A stretch of 64,000 nucleotides of DNA from Magnetococcales bacterium WMHbin3 (GTDB lineage: Bacteria > Pseudomonadota > Magnetococcia > Magnetococcales > Magnetaquicoccaceae). The stretch is taken from the NCBI GenBank assembly GCA_002753185.1, contig PDZX01000006.1, positions 1 to 64,000 of the forward strand, in the 5' to 3' direction. Below are positions 33,044 to 42,863 of this stretch, in pieces; position 1 is the stretch's first letter, and each line of letters opens with the position of its first letter. Below the pieces are notes generated by a model. It saw only the letters and a list, made by a program, of their open reading frames with translations. It searched no databases and was not told the DNA's origin. The position numbers were made by a program, and so were the translations under genes.

Positions 33044-33793
33044 ATGAACAATAACACCAAAGGAACACTGATCGCCGCCTCCCTGGGACCGGGCGACCCC
33101 GGCCTGATCACCCGCGCCGCATGGAACGCCCTGGAGACCACCCCCTGCTGGGCCTGGCCGGAAAGCCGTCAGGAGGGGGGTGGCTATGCCATCTCCATTG
33201 CCCGGCGCGCGGGCCTGACCCCACCCGAACACACCCTGGAACTCCATTTCCCGATGACGCGCGACGCCAAACGGCTGACCGAACAGTGGAGCCTGGCGGC
33301 GCGACAGGTCCTGGAGGTGCTGCATGCCGGCAAGGACGTGGTCTTTCTGGTGGAAGGGGATGCCTCGTTCTACTCCACCTTCGGCCATCTGCAACGCACC
33401 ATCTGGAACCTGGATCCCGCCATCCAGGTGCGCATCATCCCCGGCGTGGCATCCCCCATGGCGAGCGCGGCCCTGGACCGGCAAGGGCTGTGCGACGGCG
33501 ACCAGACCGTGGCCATGGTCCCGGCCACCATCGGCATGGAGCGCATCGCCCATCTGTTCGACACCTTCGAAACCGTGGTCCTGCTCAAGGTGCGACCGGT
33601 GCTGGATGAGTTGATCCAACTCCTGGAACAACGCCAACTCCTGGCAAAATCCGTCTTCGTGGAACGGGCCGGGGCGCCGGAAGAACGGGTGGTCCATGAT
33701 ATCGCAAGCCTCGCGGGGAGCCAGGTCCACTATCTTTCCCTGATGATCGTCCACTGCAACGACGGCGAAGCCACCCTGGGGAACCGGAAGTGA
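33044..33793 (+). CDS. cobI: Precorrin-2 / cobalt-precorrin-2 C20-methyltransferase
   Basis: SAM-dependent C20 methylation (CbiL/CobI). 249 residues with AASLGPGDPGLITRAAW, VVFLVEGDASFYSTFGHL and the IPGVASPMASAA loop. The ATG at 33044 is the first that preserves the family N-terminus; the longer frame upstream lies inside cobL. Stop overlaps the cbiG GTG. Confidence 0.95.
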   Translation: MNNNTKGTLIAASLGPGDPGLITRAAWNALETTPCWAWPESRQEGGGYAISIARRAGLTPPEHTLELHFPMTRDAKRLTEQWSLAARQVLEVLHAGKDVVFLVEGDASFYSTFGHLQRTIWNLDPAIQVRIIPGVASPMASAALDRQGLCDGDQTVAMVPATIGMERIAHLFDTFETVVLLKVRPVLDELIQLLEQRQLLAKSVFVERAGAPEERVVHDIASLAGSQVHYLSLMIVHCNDGEATLGNRK

Positions 33794-34872
33794 CACGCCA
33801 ACCCGCATTGGTGGCCATCGGCAAACGCGGCGCCGGACACGCCCGGAAACTGGCCGACTCCTGGCCTGGGGCAAAAATTTATATCATGGAACCGTGGGCC
33901 ACTCCCGATGCCACCCCCCTGCCCCGCCCTTTGCGCGATCATGTCGCCACGCTGCTGGCAAAACACAATCCGGTCTGCTTTTTTTGCGCCCTGGGGGCCA
34001 CGGTGCGCCTGATCGCCCCCCATCTGCGCTCCAAACGGCAGGATCCGGCGGTGGTGTGCGTGGACGAAACCGCCCGCTTCGTCATTCCGGTGGTCTCCGG
34101 CCATCTGGGCGGGGCCAACGACCACGCCCGTTTCATCGCCGGGGTGCTTGCCGCCCTGCCGGTGATCACCACCGCCTCGGACAACCTCGACCTGCTGGCC
34201 GTGGACCTGCTGGGCCGCGAACTGGGCTGGCGCGTCGAGACGGAAAGCGACGCCCTCACCCGCTGCGCCGCCGCCCTGGTCAACGACCTGCCCCTGGCCC
34301 TTTTGCAAGAGTGCTCGGCACGCCTTTTTCGACTGCCCAACCACCTGGAGGAGATCCCGGATCTGGCCCATGCCGATCCCGCACGCCATCGCGGGCTGTT
34401 GTGGATCACCCACCGCCCCGATGCGCGGCAACTGGCCAGGAGCCATTGGCCTCACCCCTGCGTGATCTACCGCCCCCCTCACCTGACCGTCGGCATCGGC
34501 TGCGACCGGGGGACCTCCCTTGCCACCCTGCGCACGGCCCTGGGTCGGGCGCTGGAAAGCCAGGGGATTCCGGAAGGGGCCATCACCGGAATGGCCACCA
34601 TCGACCGCAAGCACGACGAACCCGGACTTCTGGAACTGGCGCGGCAACTCGGTTTTTCATTCATTTTCTTTGGCGCCGAGCAATTGAAAGAAATCCCGAC
34701 GCCCAACCCCTCGACCGTGGTTGACGCGCACATGGGCACCCCGTCGGTCGCCGAGGCCGCCGCCCTGCTCGCCTGCCCCGGCGCGGAACTGATCCTCGCC
34801 AAAACCCGCCACCGTGGCACGGATGGCAAAAACGTCACCATCGCCATTGCCCGCAAGGAGTTCGCCCCATGA
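33790..34872 (+). CDS. cbiG: Cobalt-precorrin-5A hydrolase
   Basis: Opens the delta-lactone and releases the C20 unit as acetaldehyde. 360 residues with the CbiG N-terminal (CALGATVRLIAPHL, VVSGHLGGANDHA), middle, and C-terminal (TVGIGCDRGTSLATL, ASIDRK-like MATIDRKHDEPG) domains. The start is a GTG overlapping the cobI stop (GTGA). Marker of the anaerobic route. Confidence 0.94.
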   Translation: MTRQPALVAIGKRGAGHARKLADSWPGAKIYIMEPWATPDATPLPRPLRDHVATLLAKHNPVCFFCALGATVRLIAPHLRSKRQDPAVVCVDETARFVIPVVSGHLGGANDHARFIAGVLAALPVITTASDNLDLLAVDLLGRELGWRVETESDALTRCAAALVNDLPLALLQECSARLFRLPNHLEEIPDLAHADPARHRGLLWITHRPDARQLARSHWPHPCVIYRPPHLTVGIGCDRGTSLATLRTALGRALESQGIPEGAITGMATIDRKHDEPGLLELARQLGFSFIFFGAEQLKEIPTPNPSTVVDAHMGTPSVAEAAALLACPGAELILAKTRHRGTDGKNVTIAIARKEFAP

Positions 34873-35663
34873 ACACTTCCCCCGGCAGACTGCTGCTGGT
34901 CAGCATCGGCCCCGGCCATCCCGATCACCTCACCCAACGCGCCCTGCGAGCTTTGCGGCAGGCGGACACCGTGATCGGCTACAAACACTATCTGCACCAG
35001 ATCACCCCCCTGCTCGCCGCCCACCAGGAGACCATCGGCAGCGGCATGCGCCAGGAGTTGGAACGGTGCGCCACAGCCTGGAAACTGGCCAATGCAGGCC
35101 GAACGGTCGCCCTGATCTCCTCCGGGGACGTGGGGGTCTACGGCATGGCCGGCCCGGCCTTCGAGGTGCTGCTGGCCGCCGGCTGGAGTCCGGAGTCGGA
35201 CGTAACCGTGGAGGTGATTCCGGGGGTGAGCGCGGTCAACGCCTGCGCCGCCCTGGTGGGCGCTCCCCTCACCCATGATTTTTGCACCATCTCCCTGTCC
35301 GACCTGCTCACCCCCTGGCCGGTGATCGTCAAACGGTTGGAAGCCGCCGCCAGCGCCGATTTCGTCACCGCCCTCTACAACCCCAAGAGCAGCAAACGCA
35401 CCACCCAGATCGAAGAGGCGCAAAGGATTTTTCTCGCCCATCGCCCGCCCGCCACTCCGGTGGCGGTGGTCACGGCGGCCTGCCGGGAGGGGGAATCGAT
35501 CACCCTCACCGACCTGGCCAACATGCTCCGCTGCCCCATCGATATGGAGACAACAGCAATTATTGGAAATAAAACAAGCATTATTAATAAAAACCGTCTG
35601 GTGACGCCGCGCGGCTATACCGGCAAGTATGATCTGGCAAAAATCCTCCATGGCGCGACCTGA
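34869..35663 (+). CDS. cobJ: Precorrin-3B / cobalt-precorrin-3 C17-methyltransferase
   Basis: Ring contraction and C17 methylation (CbiH/CobJ). 264 residues with [54 protein letters not shown] and [15 protein letters not shown] overlap with cbiG; the end overlaps cobQ by 14 bases. A short AT-rich stretch near 35560 adds Asn/Ile-rich residues at the C-terminus but keeps the frame. Confidence 0.95.
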   Translation: MNTSPGRLLLVSIGPGHPDHLTQRALRALRQADTVIGYKHYLHQITPLLAAHQETIGSGMRQELERCATAWKLANAGRTVALISSGDVGVYGMAGPAFEVLLAAGWSPESDVTVEVIPGVSAVNACAALVGAPLTHDFCTISLSDLLTPWPVIVKRLEAAASADFVTALYNPKSSKRTTQIEEAQRIFLAHRPPATPVAVVTAACREGESITLTDLANMLRCPIDMETTAIIGNKTSIINKNRLVTPRGYTGKYDLAKILHGAT

Positions 35664-37134
35664 CCATCCCGCCCGCGTCCTGATGATCCAGGGCACCTCG
35701 TCGGACGCGGGCAAGAGCCTGCTGGTCACGGCTTTGTGCCGGTTGCTGCATCGCCACGGCATCCGGGTGGCCCCCTTCAAGCCGCAGAACATGGCCCTCA
35801 ACAGCGCCGTCACCGTGGACGGTGGCGAAATCGGTCGCGCCCAGGCGATCCAGGCCGCCGCCTGCGCGCTCCCCCCCCACACCGACATGAACCCCATACT
35901 GCTGAAACCCAACTCGGAGATCGGCGCGCAGGTGATCGTGCAGGGACGCGCCATCGCCAATCTCGCGGCGCGGGAGTACCACCATTTCAAGCCGACTGCC
36001 TTGCGTTATGCCCTGGAGTCGTTTCGGCGTCTGGCGGCCACGCACCAGGTCATTCTGGTGGAAGGGGCGGGCAGCCCGGCGGAAGTCAATCTGCGCGCCA
36101 ACGACATCGCCAACATGGGATTCGCCGAGGCAGTGGATTGCCCGGTGGTCATCGTCGGGGATATCGACCGGGGGGGGCTGTTTGCCCAGTTCGTGGGCAC
36201 ACGGGAGATTCTTTCTCCAGTGGAACGCGCAAGGGTGGGCGGCTGGATCGTCAACAAGTTCCGGGGCGATCCCTCGTTGCTGCAACCAGGCATCGCGTGG
36301 CTGGAGGAGAAAACCGGCATCCCGGCTCTGGGGATCCTGCCGTTTCTGCCAGATCTCTATTTGCCCGCCGAGGACAGTTTTTTTCCGGTTGCCCTGCCCG
36401 ACAAACCGGCAACCGGCTTGAGAGTGATCGTGCCGCGCCTGCCGCGCATCAGCAATCATACCGACCTGGACCCGTTGCGGCTCCATCCTGGGGTGCAATT
36501 GATCTGGGTGCAAGCCGGGGAACCGATCCCCGCTGGGGATTTGATCATTTTGCCCGGCAGCAAGAGCGTCTGCGCGGATCTGGCCTGGTTGCGCCAGTGG
36601 GGCTGGGAGGAGGCGATCCGACGTCACGTTCGTTACGGGGGCAAGGTATTGGGCATTTGCGGCGGGTTTCAGATGCTGGGGGAGTGGCTGGACGACTCTT
36701 TGGGGGTGGAGGGTCCGCCGCGCCGGGATCCCGGTTTGGGGCTGCTGGCCATGACCACCACCTTCACGCGGGAGAAGACGCTTCTCGATGCGCGGGGGCG
36801 TCTGGCGATCGGGGATGCGCCGGTGCAAGGATACGAGATTCACATGGGGGTCAGTTCCGGCCCCGCGTTGGAGCGGCCCGGATTTTACGTCATGGAAAAA
36901 CCCCATGGCGCCTTGTCCGGGGATGACCGGATTCTGGGAGGGTATCTGCACGGCCTGTTCGACCTGCCGGATGCGTGTTCTGCCCTGCTCGGCTGGGCCG
37001 GGATGCGGGAGAGGCGCGGGGTGGACCTGGCCAGGGAACAGGAGGCCTCCTTCGAGCGCATGGCCGACTGGGCCGCCGCCCATCTGGATCTTGCCGGCAT
37101 CTTCGCGCTGCTCGGCATGGAGTGGCCCCCATGA
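35650..37134 (+). CDS. cobQ: Cobyric acid synthase
   Basis: Amidates side chains b, d, e and g of adenosylcobyrinate diamide (CbiP/CobQ). 494 residues: N-terminal P-loop [28 protein letters not shown], and a glutaminase domain whose nucleophile Cys is intact ([11 protein letters not shown]) with the matching His in GYLHGLFD. This contrasts with CobB in the same window, where the Cys is replaced. Start at 35650 ([10 protein letters not shown]); an earlier ATG at 35629 is further inside cobJ. Confidence 0.96.
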   Translation: MARPDHPARVLMIQGTSSDAGKSLLVTALCRLLHRHGIRVAPFKPQNMALNSAVTVDGGEIGRAQAIQAAACALPPHTDMNPILLKPNSEIGAQVIVQGRAIANLAAREYHHFKPTALRYALESFRRLAATHQVILVEGAGSPAEVNLRANDIANMGFAEAVDCPVVIVGDIDRGGLFAQFVGTREILSPVERARVGGWIVNKFRGDPSLLQPGIAWLEEKTGIPALGILPFLPDLYLPAEDSFFPVALPDKPATGLRVIVPRLPRISNHTDLDPLRLHPGVQLIWVQAGEPIPAGDLIILPGSKSVCADLAWLRQWGWEEAIRRHVRYGGKVLGICGGFQMLGEWLDDSLGVEGPPRRDPGLGLLAMTTTFTREKTLLDARGRLAIGDAPVQGYEIHMGVSSGPALERPGFYVMEKPHGALSGDDRILGGYLHGLFDLPDACSALLGWAGMRERRGVDLAREQEASFERMADWAAAHLDLAGIFALLGMEWPP

Positions 37135-37661
37135 GCGGGAGTCGGCGTGGTTTGGTGGTGGTGTTGACCGGGGATGGCAAGGGCAAATCCAGCAGCGCCT
37201 TCGGCATGGTGTTGCGCGCCGTTGGCTGGGAGATGCGGGTGTGCGTATTGCAGTTCATCAAGAGCGCCAAGCGTCGCACCGGCGAACAGATGGCGGCCCA
37301 ACGCCTGGGGGTGGAGTGGCATGCCTTAGGCGACGGTTTCACCTGGAAAAATCCCGACCCCGCAACCAATCTCGCCACCGCCCGCCGCGCATGGGCCATC
37401 TGCCGGGAGAAGCTGACAAGCGGGGCGTATGACCTGATCGTCTGGGACGAGATCCACCACGCCATCACCCAAGGGTGGTTGACCGCTGCCGAAGTGGTCG
37501 AGGCCATCCAACTGGAAAAACCCCCGCATACCCACCTGATCCTCACCGGCCGCAACGCCCCGCCCGAACTGGTCGCCAGTGCCGACACGGTCAGCGAAAT
37601 CAACGCCATCAAACATGCCTTCACAGTCGGCATCCCGGCGGCAAAGGGGATCGAGTTTTAG
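37131..37661 (+). CDS. cobO: Cob(I)alamin adenosyltransferase
   Basis: Transfers the 5'-deoxyadenosyl group from ATP to Co(I) corrinoids (CobO/BtuR/CobA type). 176 residues with the P-loop [20 protein letters not shown], and [16 protein letters not shown] overlap with cobQ. Last gene of the riboswitch operon; convergent with the next gene. Confidence 0.95.
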   Translation: MSGSRRGLVVVLTGDGKGKSSSAFGMVLRAVGWEMRVCVLQFIKSAKRRTGEQMAAQRLGVEWHALGDGFTWKNPDPATNLATARRAWAICREKLTSGAYDLIVWDEIHHAITQGWLTAAEVVEAIQLEKPPHTHLILTGRNAPPELVASADTVSEINAIKHAFTVGIPAAKGIEF

Positions 37662-37668
37662 CGGAAGT

Positions 37669-38235
37669 TCAAGGCAGGCGAGGCGTGGGAAGGATGGTGC
37701 CCCCCTGACCAGGGAGAGGCATGCGCATCTCCTGACTGGCGGAAACATACTGCACGGGGAGGGGCCATGCCCTCATGAGACCAAAAAGCAGACCGATTCC
37801 GCCAAGGATCATGGCACCCATCTTGATCACCATGCGGAGTTCGAGTTCCTTGATATCCCGCTTCAACTCCGCCTTGGTGGCTTCGATATCCCTTTGCAAT
37901 TCCGCCTTGGTGGTTTCGATCTTGACGTCCAGTGTCTTGATATCCAGCTTCAATGCCGCCTTGGTGGTTTCGATCTTGGCGTCCACATTGGCGATGTCCC
38001 GCTGCAATTCCGCCTTGGTGGTTTCGAGCTTGACGTCCAGGTCCTTGATGTCCCGCTTGAGTTCCAGCACCTTGACGTCCAGGTTGGTGATATCCGCCTT
38101 GGTGGAGAGTTGATGACCCAAAATCTCCGTGAGCAGAAGTACCTGGGTTTCCGCCTGCTCTTCCGTGAAGCCGGTGGCCACCATCTGTTTCACGAAATGA
38201 TGGGTATCGAAGGCAATGGCTGGCGACAGGCTCAT
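37669..38235 (-). CDS. Coiled-coil membrane protein (DUF1640-like)
   Basis: 188 residues: N-terminal AFDTHHFVKQMVATGFTEEQAE, a long coiled coil (~45-135) of repeated units such as LDVKIETTKAELQRDI, then a membrane segment (MGAMILGGIGLLFGLM) and a short Pro-rich tail. Resembles the CCDC90/DUF1640 group and shares its N-terminus with the 88-residue gene at 7233. Function unknown. Convergent with cobO, eight bases apart. Confidence 0.75.
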   Translation of the reverse strand: MSLSPAIAFDTHHFVKQMVATGFTEEQAETQVLLLTEILGHQLSTKADITNLDVKVLELKRDIKDLDVKLETTKAELQRDIANVDAKIETTKAALKLDIKTLDVKIETTKAELQRDIEATKAELKRDIKELELRMVIKMGAMILGGIGLLFGLMRAWPLPVQYVSASQEMRMPLPGQGGTILPTPRLP

Positions 38236-38753
38236 GAAGCATCACTCCCCTGGTTTGACCCGGTTGGACTTGATTGCATGATACCCGGAACCCCAAGGCG
38301 TTGCCAACAACAATCACCTCGCCTGCTGGAAATGGTCGGAGCATGCCGGTTCCCGTCACGCACATTATAATCAACACAATATTCAATCTAATCACACTAT
38401 TTCATTAATTAGTTTCATTAACTGATAATAACAAAATACAAAAGCCAATAATATCTTTTTATAATAAAATTAAATTATTGTTTGATTATCTTTCCAATCT
38501 CAATATTACAATTAAATATTACTTTATGATTTTCATTAACTGTTAACAGTAAATAATTTCTTAGCAATTTCATCAAAATACTAACAAAAAACTATATGCG
38601 CAGAAATTTTCGATAATCTGATTTTTTTTCTTGACGTATTTTAATGTATCGCTTACGCTTAATAAAAAGAAGCAACAAAGATGTAATTCATTTGATATTA
38701 ATTAATAAAAAGTTCAAGACAACACCAATTACGACAATACTGAGGAGAAAAAA
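38236..38753. other. AT-rich intergenic region
   Basis: About 520 bases, with 38370-38740 especially AT-rich and containing no believable gene. A candidate promoter lies at 38631-38659 (TTGACG, 17-base spacer, TACGCT), about 95 bases upstream of the next gene. The composition is unlike the flanking operons and matches the AT-rich gene that follows. Confidence 0.5.
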
Positions 38754-39587
38754 ATGTTCATCATACCAAAAAAGAGTGCAAAAAAATATTCTTTTAGTTT
38801 TTTTGCAATGCTTTTTGCGTGGCAAAGCCAAACAAATTCGGCGCATGCGTTTAGCGGCGAAAAAATCATGGAATTGATCTTCGAGACGATAACGAGACCA
38901 ACCATCAACTATGACAACAATAATGGAGACTTGTTATATTATCATTTGAACAGGAAAAACGCCGGATTGGGAACAGGACCCAATCAAAAAAGTCTGTTTC
39001 TCGACAAAGACTCGTTCAATCGCGCGCCCGGCTTGATGGTTGGACCAATTTTTTCCTTGGGGGAGTTTGGCAAGGTGCATGTCGATGCAAAAGTTCTTTT
39101 CGGAATACTTGATAACGACAGTTCATCGACAACCAGAACCGATGCCGGCTATGGCGGCGCTTTCGGCTATACGGGAGATATCACGACAACCACGAAGTCA
39201 AAAACAGACATACTTCTTGGCGTCAACATGTCCTATCCGTTAGTAAGCTTTAGTAACGACACAAAACCGATCACACTGAGTCCGACCGCCTATGCCGGCG
39301 TCAAGAGAGTTTCCTACGAAACAAACACCACTGGCAAAATCTGGAATTATACCGCAGTCGGCGAAAACTCCGCAACCGCCAGACAGCGCCCCTCTGAAAC
39401 CGTCAACGAAACGGTCAAAGGACATGTGAGCGTGCCGGAAGTCGGGCTTGGATTTGCACTGGGCAGATCAAAAACAGACGGTTCAAAACAAGACCTGACG
39501 CAACTCCATGCTGGCTTCAAGCATGAATTCACAGCAAACACAAATTCATACTTTCTTGAAATGACATGGGATATTGCGCCAAAATAA
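38754..39587 (+). CDS. Exported protein of unknown family, possibly an outer-membrane barrel
   Basis: I do not recognise the family. The 277-residue product has a Sec signal peptide (basic KKSAKKY, hydrophobic FSFFAMLFAW, likely cleavage after SAHA). The mature part alternates polar and hydrophobic residues in strand-like blocks (GKVHVDAKVLFGIL, TDILLGVNMSYPLVSF, LHAGFKHEFTAN) and ends in a strand, YFLEMTWDI. This suits a small beta-barrel or beta-rich secreted protein. GAGGAGAAAAAA before the ATG fixes the start. Codon use is more AT-rich than the neighbours, hinting at transfer. No partner genes. Confidence 0.6.
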   Translation: MFIIPKKSAKKYSFSFFAMLFAWQSQTNSAHAFSGEKIMELIFETITRPTINYDNNNGDLLYYHLNRKNAGLGTGPNQKSLFLDKDSFNRAPGLMVGPIFSLGEFGKVHVDAKVLFGILDNDSSSTTRTDAGYGGAFGYTGDITTTTKSKTDILLGVNMSYPLVSFSNDTKPITLSPTAYAGVKRVSYETNTTGKIWNYTAVGENSATARQRPSETVNETVKGHVSVPEVGLGFALGRSKTDGSKQDLTQLHAGFKHEFTANTNSYFLEMTWDIAPK

Positions 39588-39620
39588 CAAAACAATCATT
39601 GCACGCGGATCAAAAGCGCT

Positions 39621-41906
39621 TCACTGGCCCTCCTCCACACCGCCATGAATCCGACAACGGTTTCTGCCTCCCCGTTTGGCGTGATACATGGCGGTGTCGG
39701 CCTGCTTGAGCAGGGTCTCCGGATCCTGCCCCAGGTCGGGGAACAGGGTGATGCCGATGCTGGTGCCGATCCGGCATTCGATGCCTTGCAAGTGGAACGG
39801 CCGGGTCAGGGAGGCAATGATCTTGTCGGCCACCAGGCGGGTATCGTCGAGATTCTGGACATGGCGCAAAAGAATGGCGAACTCGTCTCCCCCCAGACGC
39901 GCCACGGTGTCCTCTTGACGCAACAACTCCTGCAACCGGGTGGACACGGCCTGCAACAGCAAATCCCCCACCTTGTGGCCGTGGGTGTCGTTGACCGCCT
40001 TGAACAGATCCAGATCCAGATAAAACACCCCCACCCTCTGCCGGTGACGCGCCGCCTCCCTGAGCGCCTGCTCCAGACGCTGATGGAACAACATCCGATT
40101 GGGAATCGCGGTCAGGGCGTCGTAGAAGGCCAGGTTTTCGAGTTGCCGTTCAAAGGCCTTGCGTTCCGTGATGTCGGAAAAGATGGCCATGTAATGGGTC
40201 ACCTCGTCCTGTTCGTTCCGGATGGCGCTGATGCTCAACCACTCCGGAAAGACCTCCCCGTTCTTGCGCCGGTTCCACAACTCCCCGCGCCAGGAGCCGG
40301 TCCCGTTCAACGTTTGCCACAACTCCCGAAAGAAGGAGGCATCATGCCGCCCGGATCCCAGCAGACGCGGGTTCTGGCCGATGACATCGCCCGGAGCATA
40401 GCCCGTCAACTGGGTGAAAGCGGGATTGACCATCCGAATGACCGCCTCCGCGTCGGTGATGATGATCCCTTCCAGGGCCTGCTCGATGATCGTGAAGCCC
40501 AGTTTCAGCCGCTGTTCGATCTCCTTGCGCGCGGTGATGTCGCGCAGAATGCCGATGGCGCACCAGCACTCCCGGTAGCGGATGGCGGATATGGACAAGT
40601 CGAAGGGAAACTCCTCGCCGTTCTTGCGCATCCCGACCAGTTCCACGGTGCGGTCGAGAAAGTTGCCCTCTCCCGTCTCGCGCAGTCGCCGCATGCCACG
40701 GGTTGCCGCCGGATGAAACCGTTCCGGGGCCAGCAGACGATGCAACTCCCGGCCCTCCATCTCCTCGGCGGAATAACCGAAAATCCGTTGCGCGGCGGGA
40801 TTCCAGAATTGCACCACATCCTGGTCGTCGATCATGATGATGGCGTCCTGGGCCGCAGTGGCAATACTGCGAAAACGGGCCTCGCTTTCCAGCAAGGCGG
40901 CCTCGTGTTCCCGCAGTCTGGTTTCGATCCGCTCCAGGTGTCCGGCAAAAAACAGAATCAATCCCCCGCCACCAAGGAGAGCGATCGCAATCACCAGAAA
41001 GATCAGCCGTTGCGAATCGTTGTAGCGTGTCGTCACATCCTGGACGAACACCAGAAAGGCATTCTCCCGCCCCTCCACATCCGCGACCGGGAGACGGGCA
41101 ACGTTGACACGGCTCTCCCCGAAGGCAAGATGCATCCAGTCACGCCTCCCCCCGTTCTGCTCTTTTGCCCCATCGAAACGATCCAGCAGACCGGAGGGTG
41201 GGCTGGCGGTCCGATCGACGAGCACGATATCGGCAAAGGCGTCCCATTGTGGGGTACGTTTCAGCATGGCCATGCCCGCTTCCCACTCCGCGCGCTGGAG
41301 ATGGCGCTTGGGCACCAGAAAATAGAGGTCCACATGATGCAATTTGTGGATCTCCGTGATCCGATGGTCCACTTCCATGCCCAATTCCACCAGGCCGATC
41401 CGGTTTTTCCCCTCGATCCAGGGCATGACCACGCGCAGGGTGAAGGTGCCCAACGGTCCCATTTCCAACCCCGAGGTGGTGACGCCGGTTTCGTGGGCGA
41501 CACGGGTGGTATGGCGTCCGATGAGGTCGCCATGTCGATCCGGCTGATGCACGCGCAGGAAATTGATCTTGTCCGGCTGGGTGAAATAGAAGTGGGTGAT
41601 GCCGTGCCTGCCGCGCAACTCCCCGAACAGCTCCCTGGTCAGGCCCAACAGCCGCTCCCGATCCCTTGCCACGAAGGCGTCCCGGATTTCGGCGTTGCGC
41701 AATACCGCAGCGAGAGTGGCGCTCATCATGGCGGCGTCGTTGTTCATCCCCAGTTCCCAGCTTTGTCGAATCTCCTCGATGGCGGTTCGCAGGTCGGCGC
41801 GATTGACCGAATGCGCGTACCAGTAAACCCCCAGGGAAACCCCCATGGTCAAAATGGCAATGAAGATCGCCAAGGGGAGCAAAACGGGTTTTTTGATGGC
41901 GCGCAT
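39621..41906 (-). CDS. Membrane diguanylate cyclase (dCache-PAS-PAS-GGDEF)
   Basis: Makes c-di-GMP from GTP. 761 residues: TM1 (VLLPLAIFIAILTMGVSLGVYW), a periplasmic double-Cache-like sensor (~30-300), TM2 (LIFLVIAIALLGGGGLILFF), two PAS domains (~345-465 and ~470-590), and a GGDEF domain with intact active-site RLGGDEFAIL. I see no RxxD inhibitory site just before it (LLRQEDT). No EAL follows. An extended -10 (TGGTATAAT) at about 41961-41970 on this strand would start transcription near 41955, so I prefer the ATG at 41906 over the one at 41957. Confidence 0.9.
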   Translation of the reverse strand: MRAIKKPVLLPLAIFIAILTMGVSLGVYWYAHSVNRADLRTAIEEIRQSWELGMNNDAAMMSATLAAVLRNAEIRDAFVARDRERLLGLTRELFGELRGRHGITHFYFTQPDKINFLRVHQPDRHGDLIGRHTTRVAHETGVTTSGLEMGPLGTFTLRVVMPWIEGKNRIGLVELGMEVDHRITEIHKLHHVDLYFLVPKRHLQRAEWEAGMAMLKRTPQWDAFADIVLVDRTASPPSGLLDRFDGAKEQNGGRRDWMHLAFGESRVNVARLPVADVEGRENAFLVFVQDVTTRYNDSQRLIFLVIAIALLGGGGLILFFAGHLERIETRLREHEAALLESEARFRSIATAAQDAIIMIDDQDVVQFWNPAAQRIFGYSAEEMEGRELHRLLAPERFHPAATRGMRRLRETGEGNFLDRTVELVGMRKNGEEFPFDLSISAIRYRECWCAIGILRDITARKEIEQRLKLGFTIIEQALEGIIITDAEAVIRMVNPAFTQLTGYAPGDVIGQNPRLLGSGRHDASFFRELWQTLNGTGSWRGELWNRRKNGEVFPEWLSISAIRNEQDEVTHYMAIFSDITERKAFERQLENLAFYDALTAIPNRMLFHQRLEQALREAARHRQRVGVFYLDLDLFKAVNDTHGHKVGDLLLQAVSTRLQELLRQEDTVARLGGDEFAILLRHVQNLDDTRLVADKIIASLTRPFHLQGIECRIGTSIGITLFPDLGQDPETLLKQADTAMYHAKRGGRNRCRIHGGVEEGQ

Positions 41907-42032
41907 CGTCACGAATTCCGGCAAGAGGCATAATGGGCATTTATGGTTCATAAACAAAAATTATATTATACCAGCATAACATCGATTCATTGGCTCGACA
42001 AGCCCATAAATGCTTTATTGGCGAAAATCCGG

Positions 42033-42061
42033 TTGACCGGAAGGTGCTTTTGAGAAACAAT
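42033..42061 (+). promoter_or_regulatory. Candidate promoter for the small exported-protein genes
   Basis: TTGACC, 17-base spacer, AACAAT. It sits about 67 bases upstream of the DUF4189 gene. Weak -10, so only a candidate. Confidence 0.35.
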
Positions 42062-42127
42062 CATCAACCGTGACGGTCGTCAGTCTGGTAATGTGCATCG
42101 CTCAAACCCCACGAGGAACCTGGCCCC

Positions 42128-42484
42128 ATGAAAAAGACTGTTTTTCTACTATTCCTGACCTGGATACTCCTGCCACTGGAGGTCTTTGCCTATGGCGCCA
42201 TCGCCATCGACGATCAACCGGGGGACGATGACCCCGCTTACGGCTTTTCCATCAACGAGAGCACCAAGGCCGACGCCAAGGCATCGGCCTTGCGTTATTG
42301 CCGCGAGTATGGGGGAAACCATTGTCGCATCATTGTCTGGTTCGAGACCTGTGGCGCGGTGGCCATCTCCAAGAAATACCGGGGCTACGGCTACGGAAGA
42401 CACAAACAAAAGGCCATTGATGACGCTCTTGAGATGTGCGGAAGCAAAAGGTGTGAAATCGTTGCTGCGGAATGTGAAAAATAA
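42128..42484 (+). CDS. DUF4189 exported protein
   Basis: 118 residues with a signal peptide (KKTVFLLFLTWILLPLEVFA, cut near residue 21) and a DUF4189 domain: YGAIAIDD, KADAKASALRYCREYG, CRIIVWFETCGAVA and a C-terminal KAIDDALEMC. Four or more cysteines suggest periplasmic disulfides. The family is widespread and uncharacterised. First of three consecutive small exported proteins on this strand. Confidence 0.82.
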   Translation: MKKTVFLLFLTWILLPLEVFAYGAIAIDDQPGDDDPAYGFSINESTKADAKASALRYCREYGGNHCRIIVWFETCGAVAISKKYRGYGYGRHKQKAIDDALEMCGSKRCEIVAAECEK

Positions 42485-42510
42485 GATCAATGGAACCAAG
42501 GAAGCCGAAC

Positions 42511-42837
42511 ATGTCCAAAAAAATTTTCCTCGCCGCGACACTGGCGCTCGCTCTGGCCGTGGCCGCCCCGGTGGAGGCCAAGAAGAAATCCCGGGTGCCC
42601 AATATCGACTTCGGCAACATGACCTGCCGGGAGTTTATCGACGAGGTCAAGGAGTCCGACAAGGAGGACATTGGCGCGATTTTGCTGTGGTTGGATGGCT
42701 ATCTGAGTGGGGTAACCGGCGACACGGTCCTGAATTGGAAAAAACTCGAAGTGATCACGGAACGCCTGCTGGAACGCTGCCAGGCGCGGGGCAAGACCAT
42801 GCTGTTGGATGCCATCCGCGAGGTGGGGGCCGAGTGA
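42511..42837 (+). CDS. HdeA/HdeB-like periplasmic protein
   Basis: 108 residues: signal peptide SKKIFLAATLALALAVAAPVEA, then a short helical protein with two cysteines (NMTCREFIDEV and LERCQARG), the spacing used for a disulfide in HdeA/HdeB/YmgD-like acid-stress chaperones. LWLDGYLSG also fits that family. Start at 42511 (MSKKIF) rather than 42490, since it begins the signal peptide directly. Role inferred by fold resemblance only. Confidence 0.72.
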   Translation: MSKKIFLAATLALALAVAAPVEAKKKSRVPNIDFGNMTCREFIDEVKESDKEDIGAILLWLDGYLSGVTGDTVLNWKKLEVITERLLERCQARGKTMLLDAIREVGAE

Positions 42838-42863
42838 GGGGCGTCATGTTTTCTGGAGCATTC

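Noticed and set aside
39645-41933. 762-residue plus-strand open frame opposite the diguanylate cyclase
   Set aside because: Antisense shadow; the minus-strand frame has clear Cache, PAS and GGDEF motifs.
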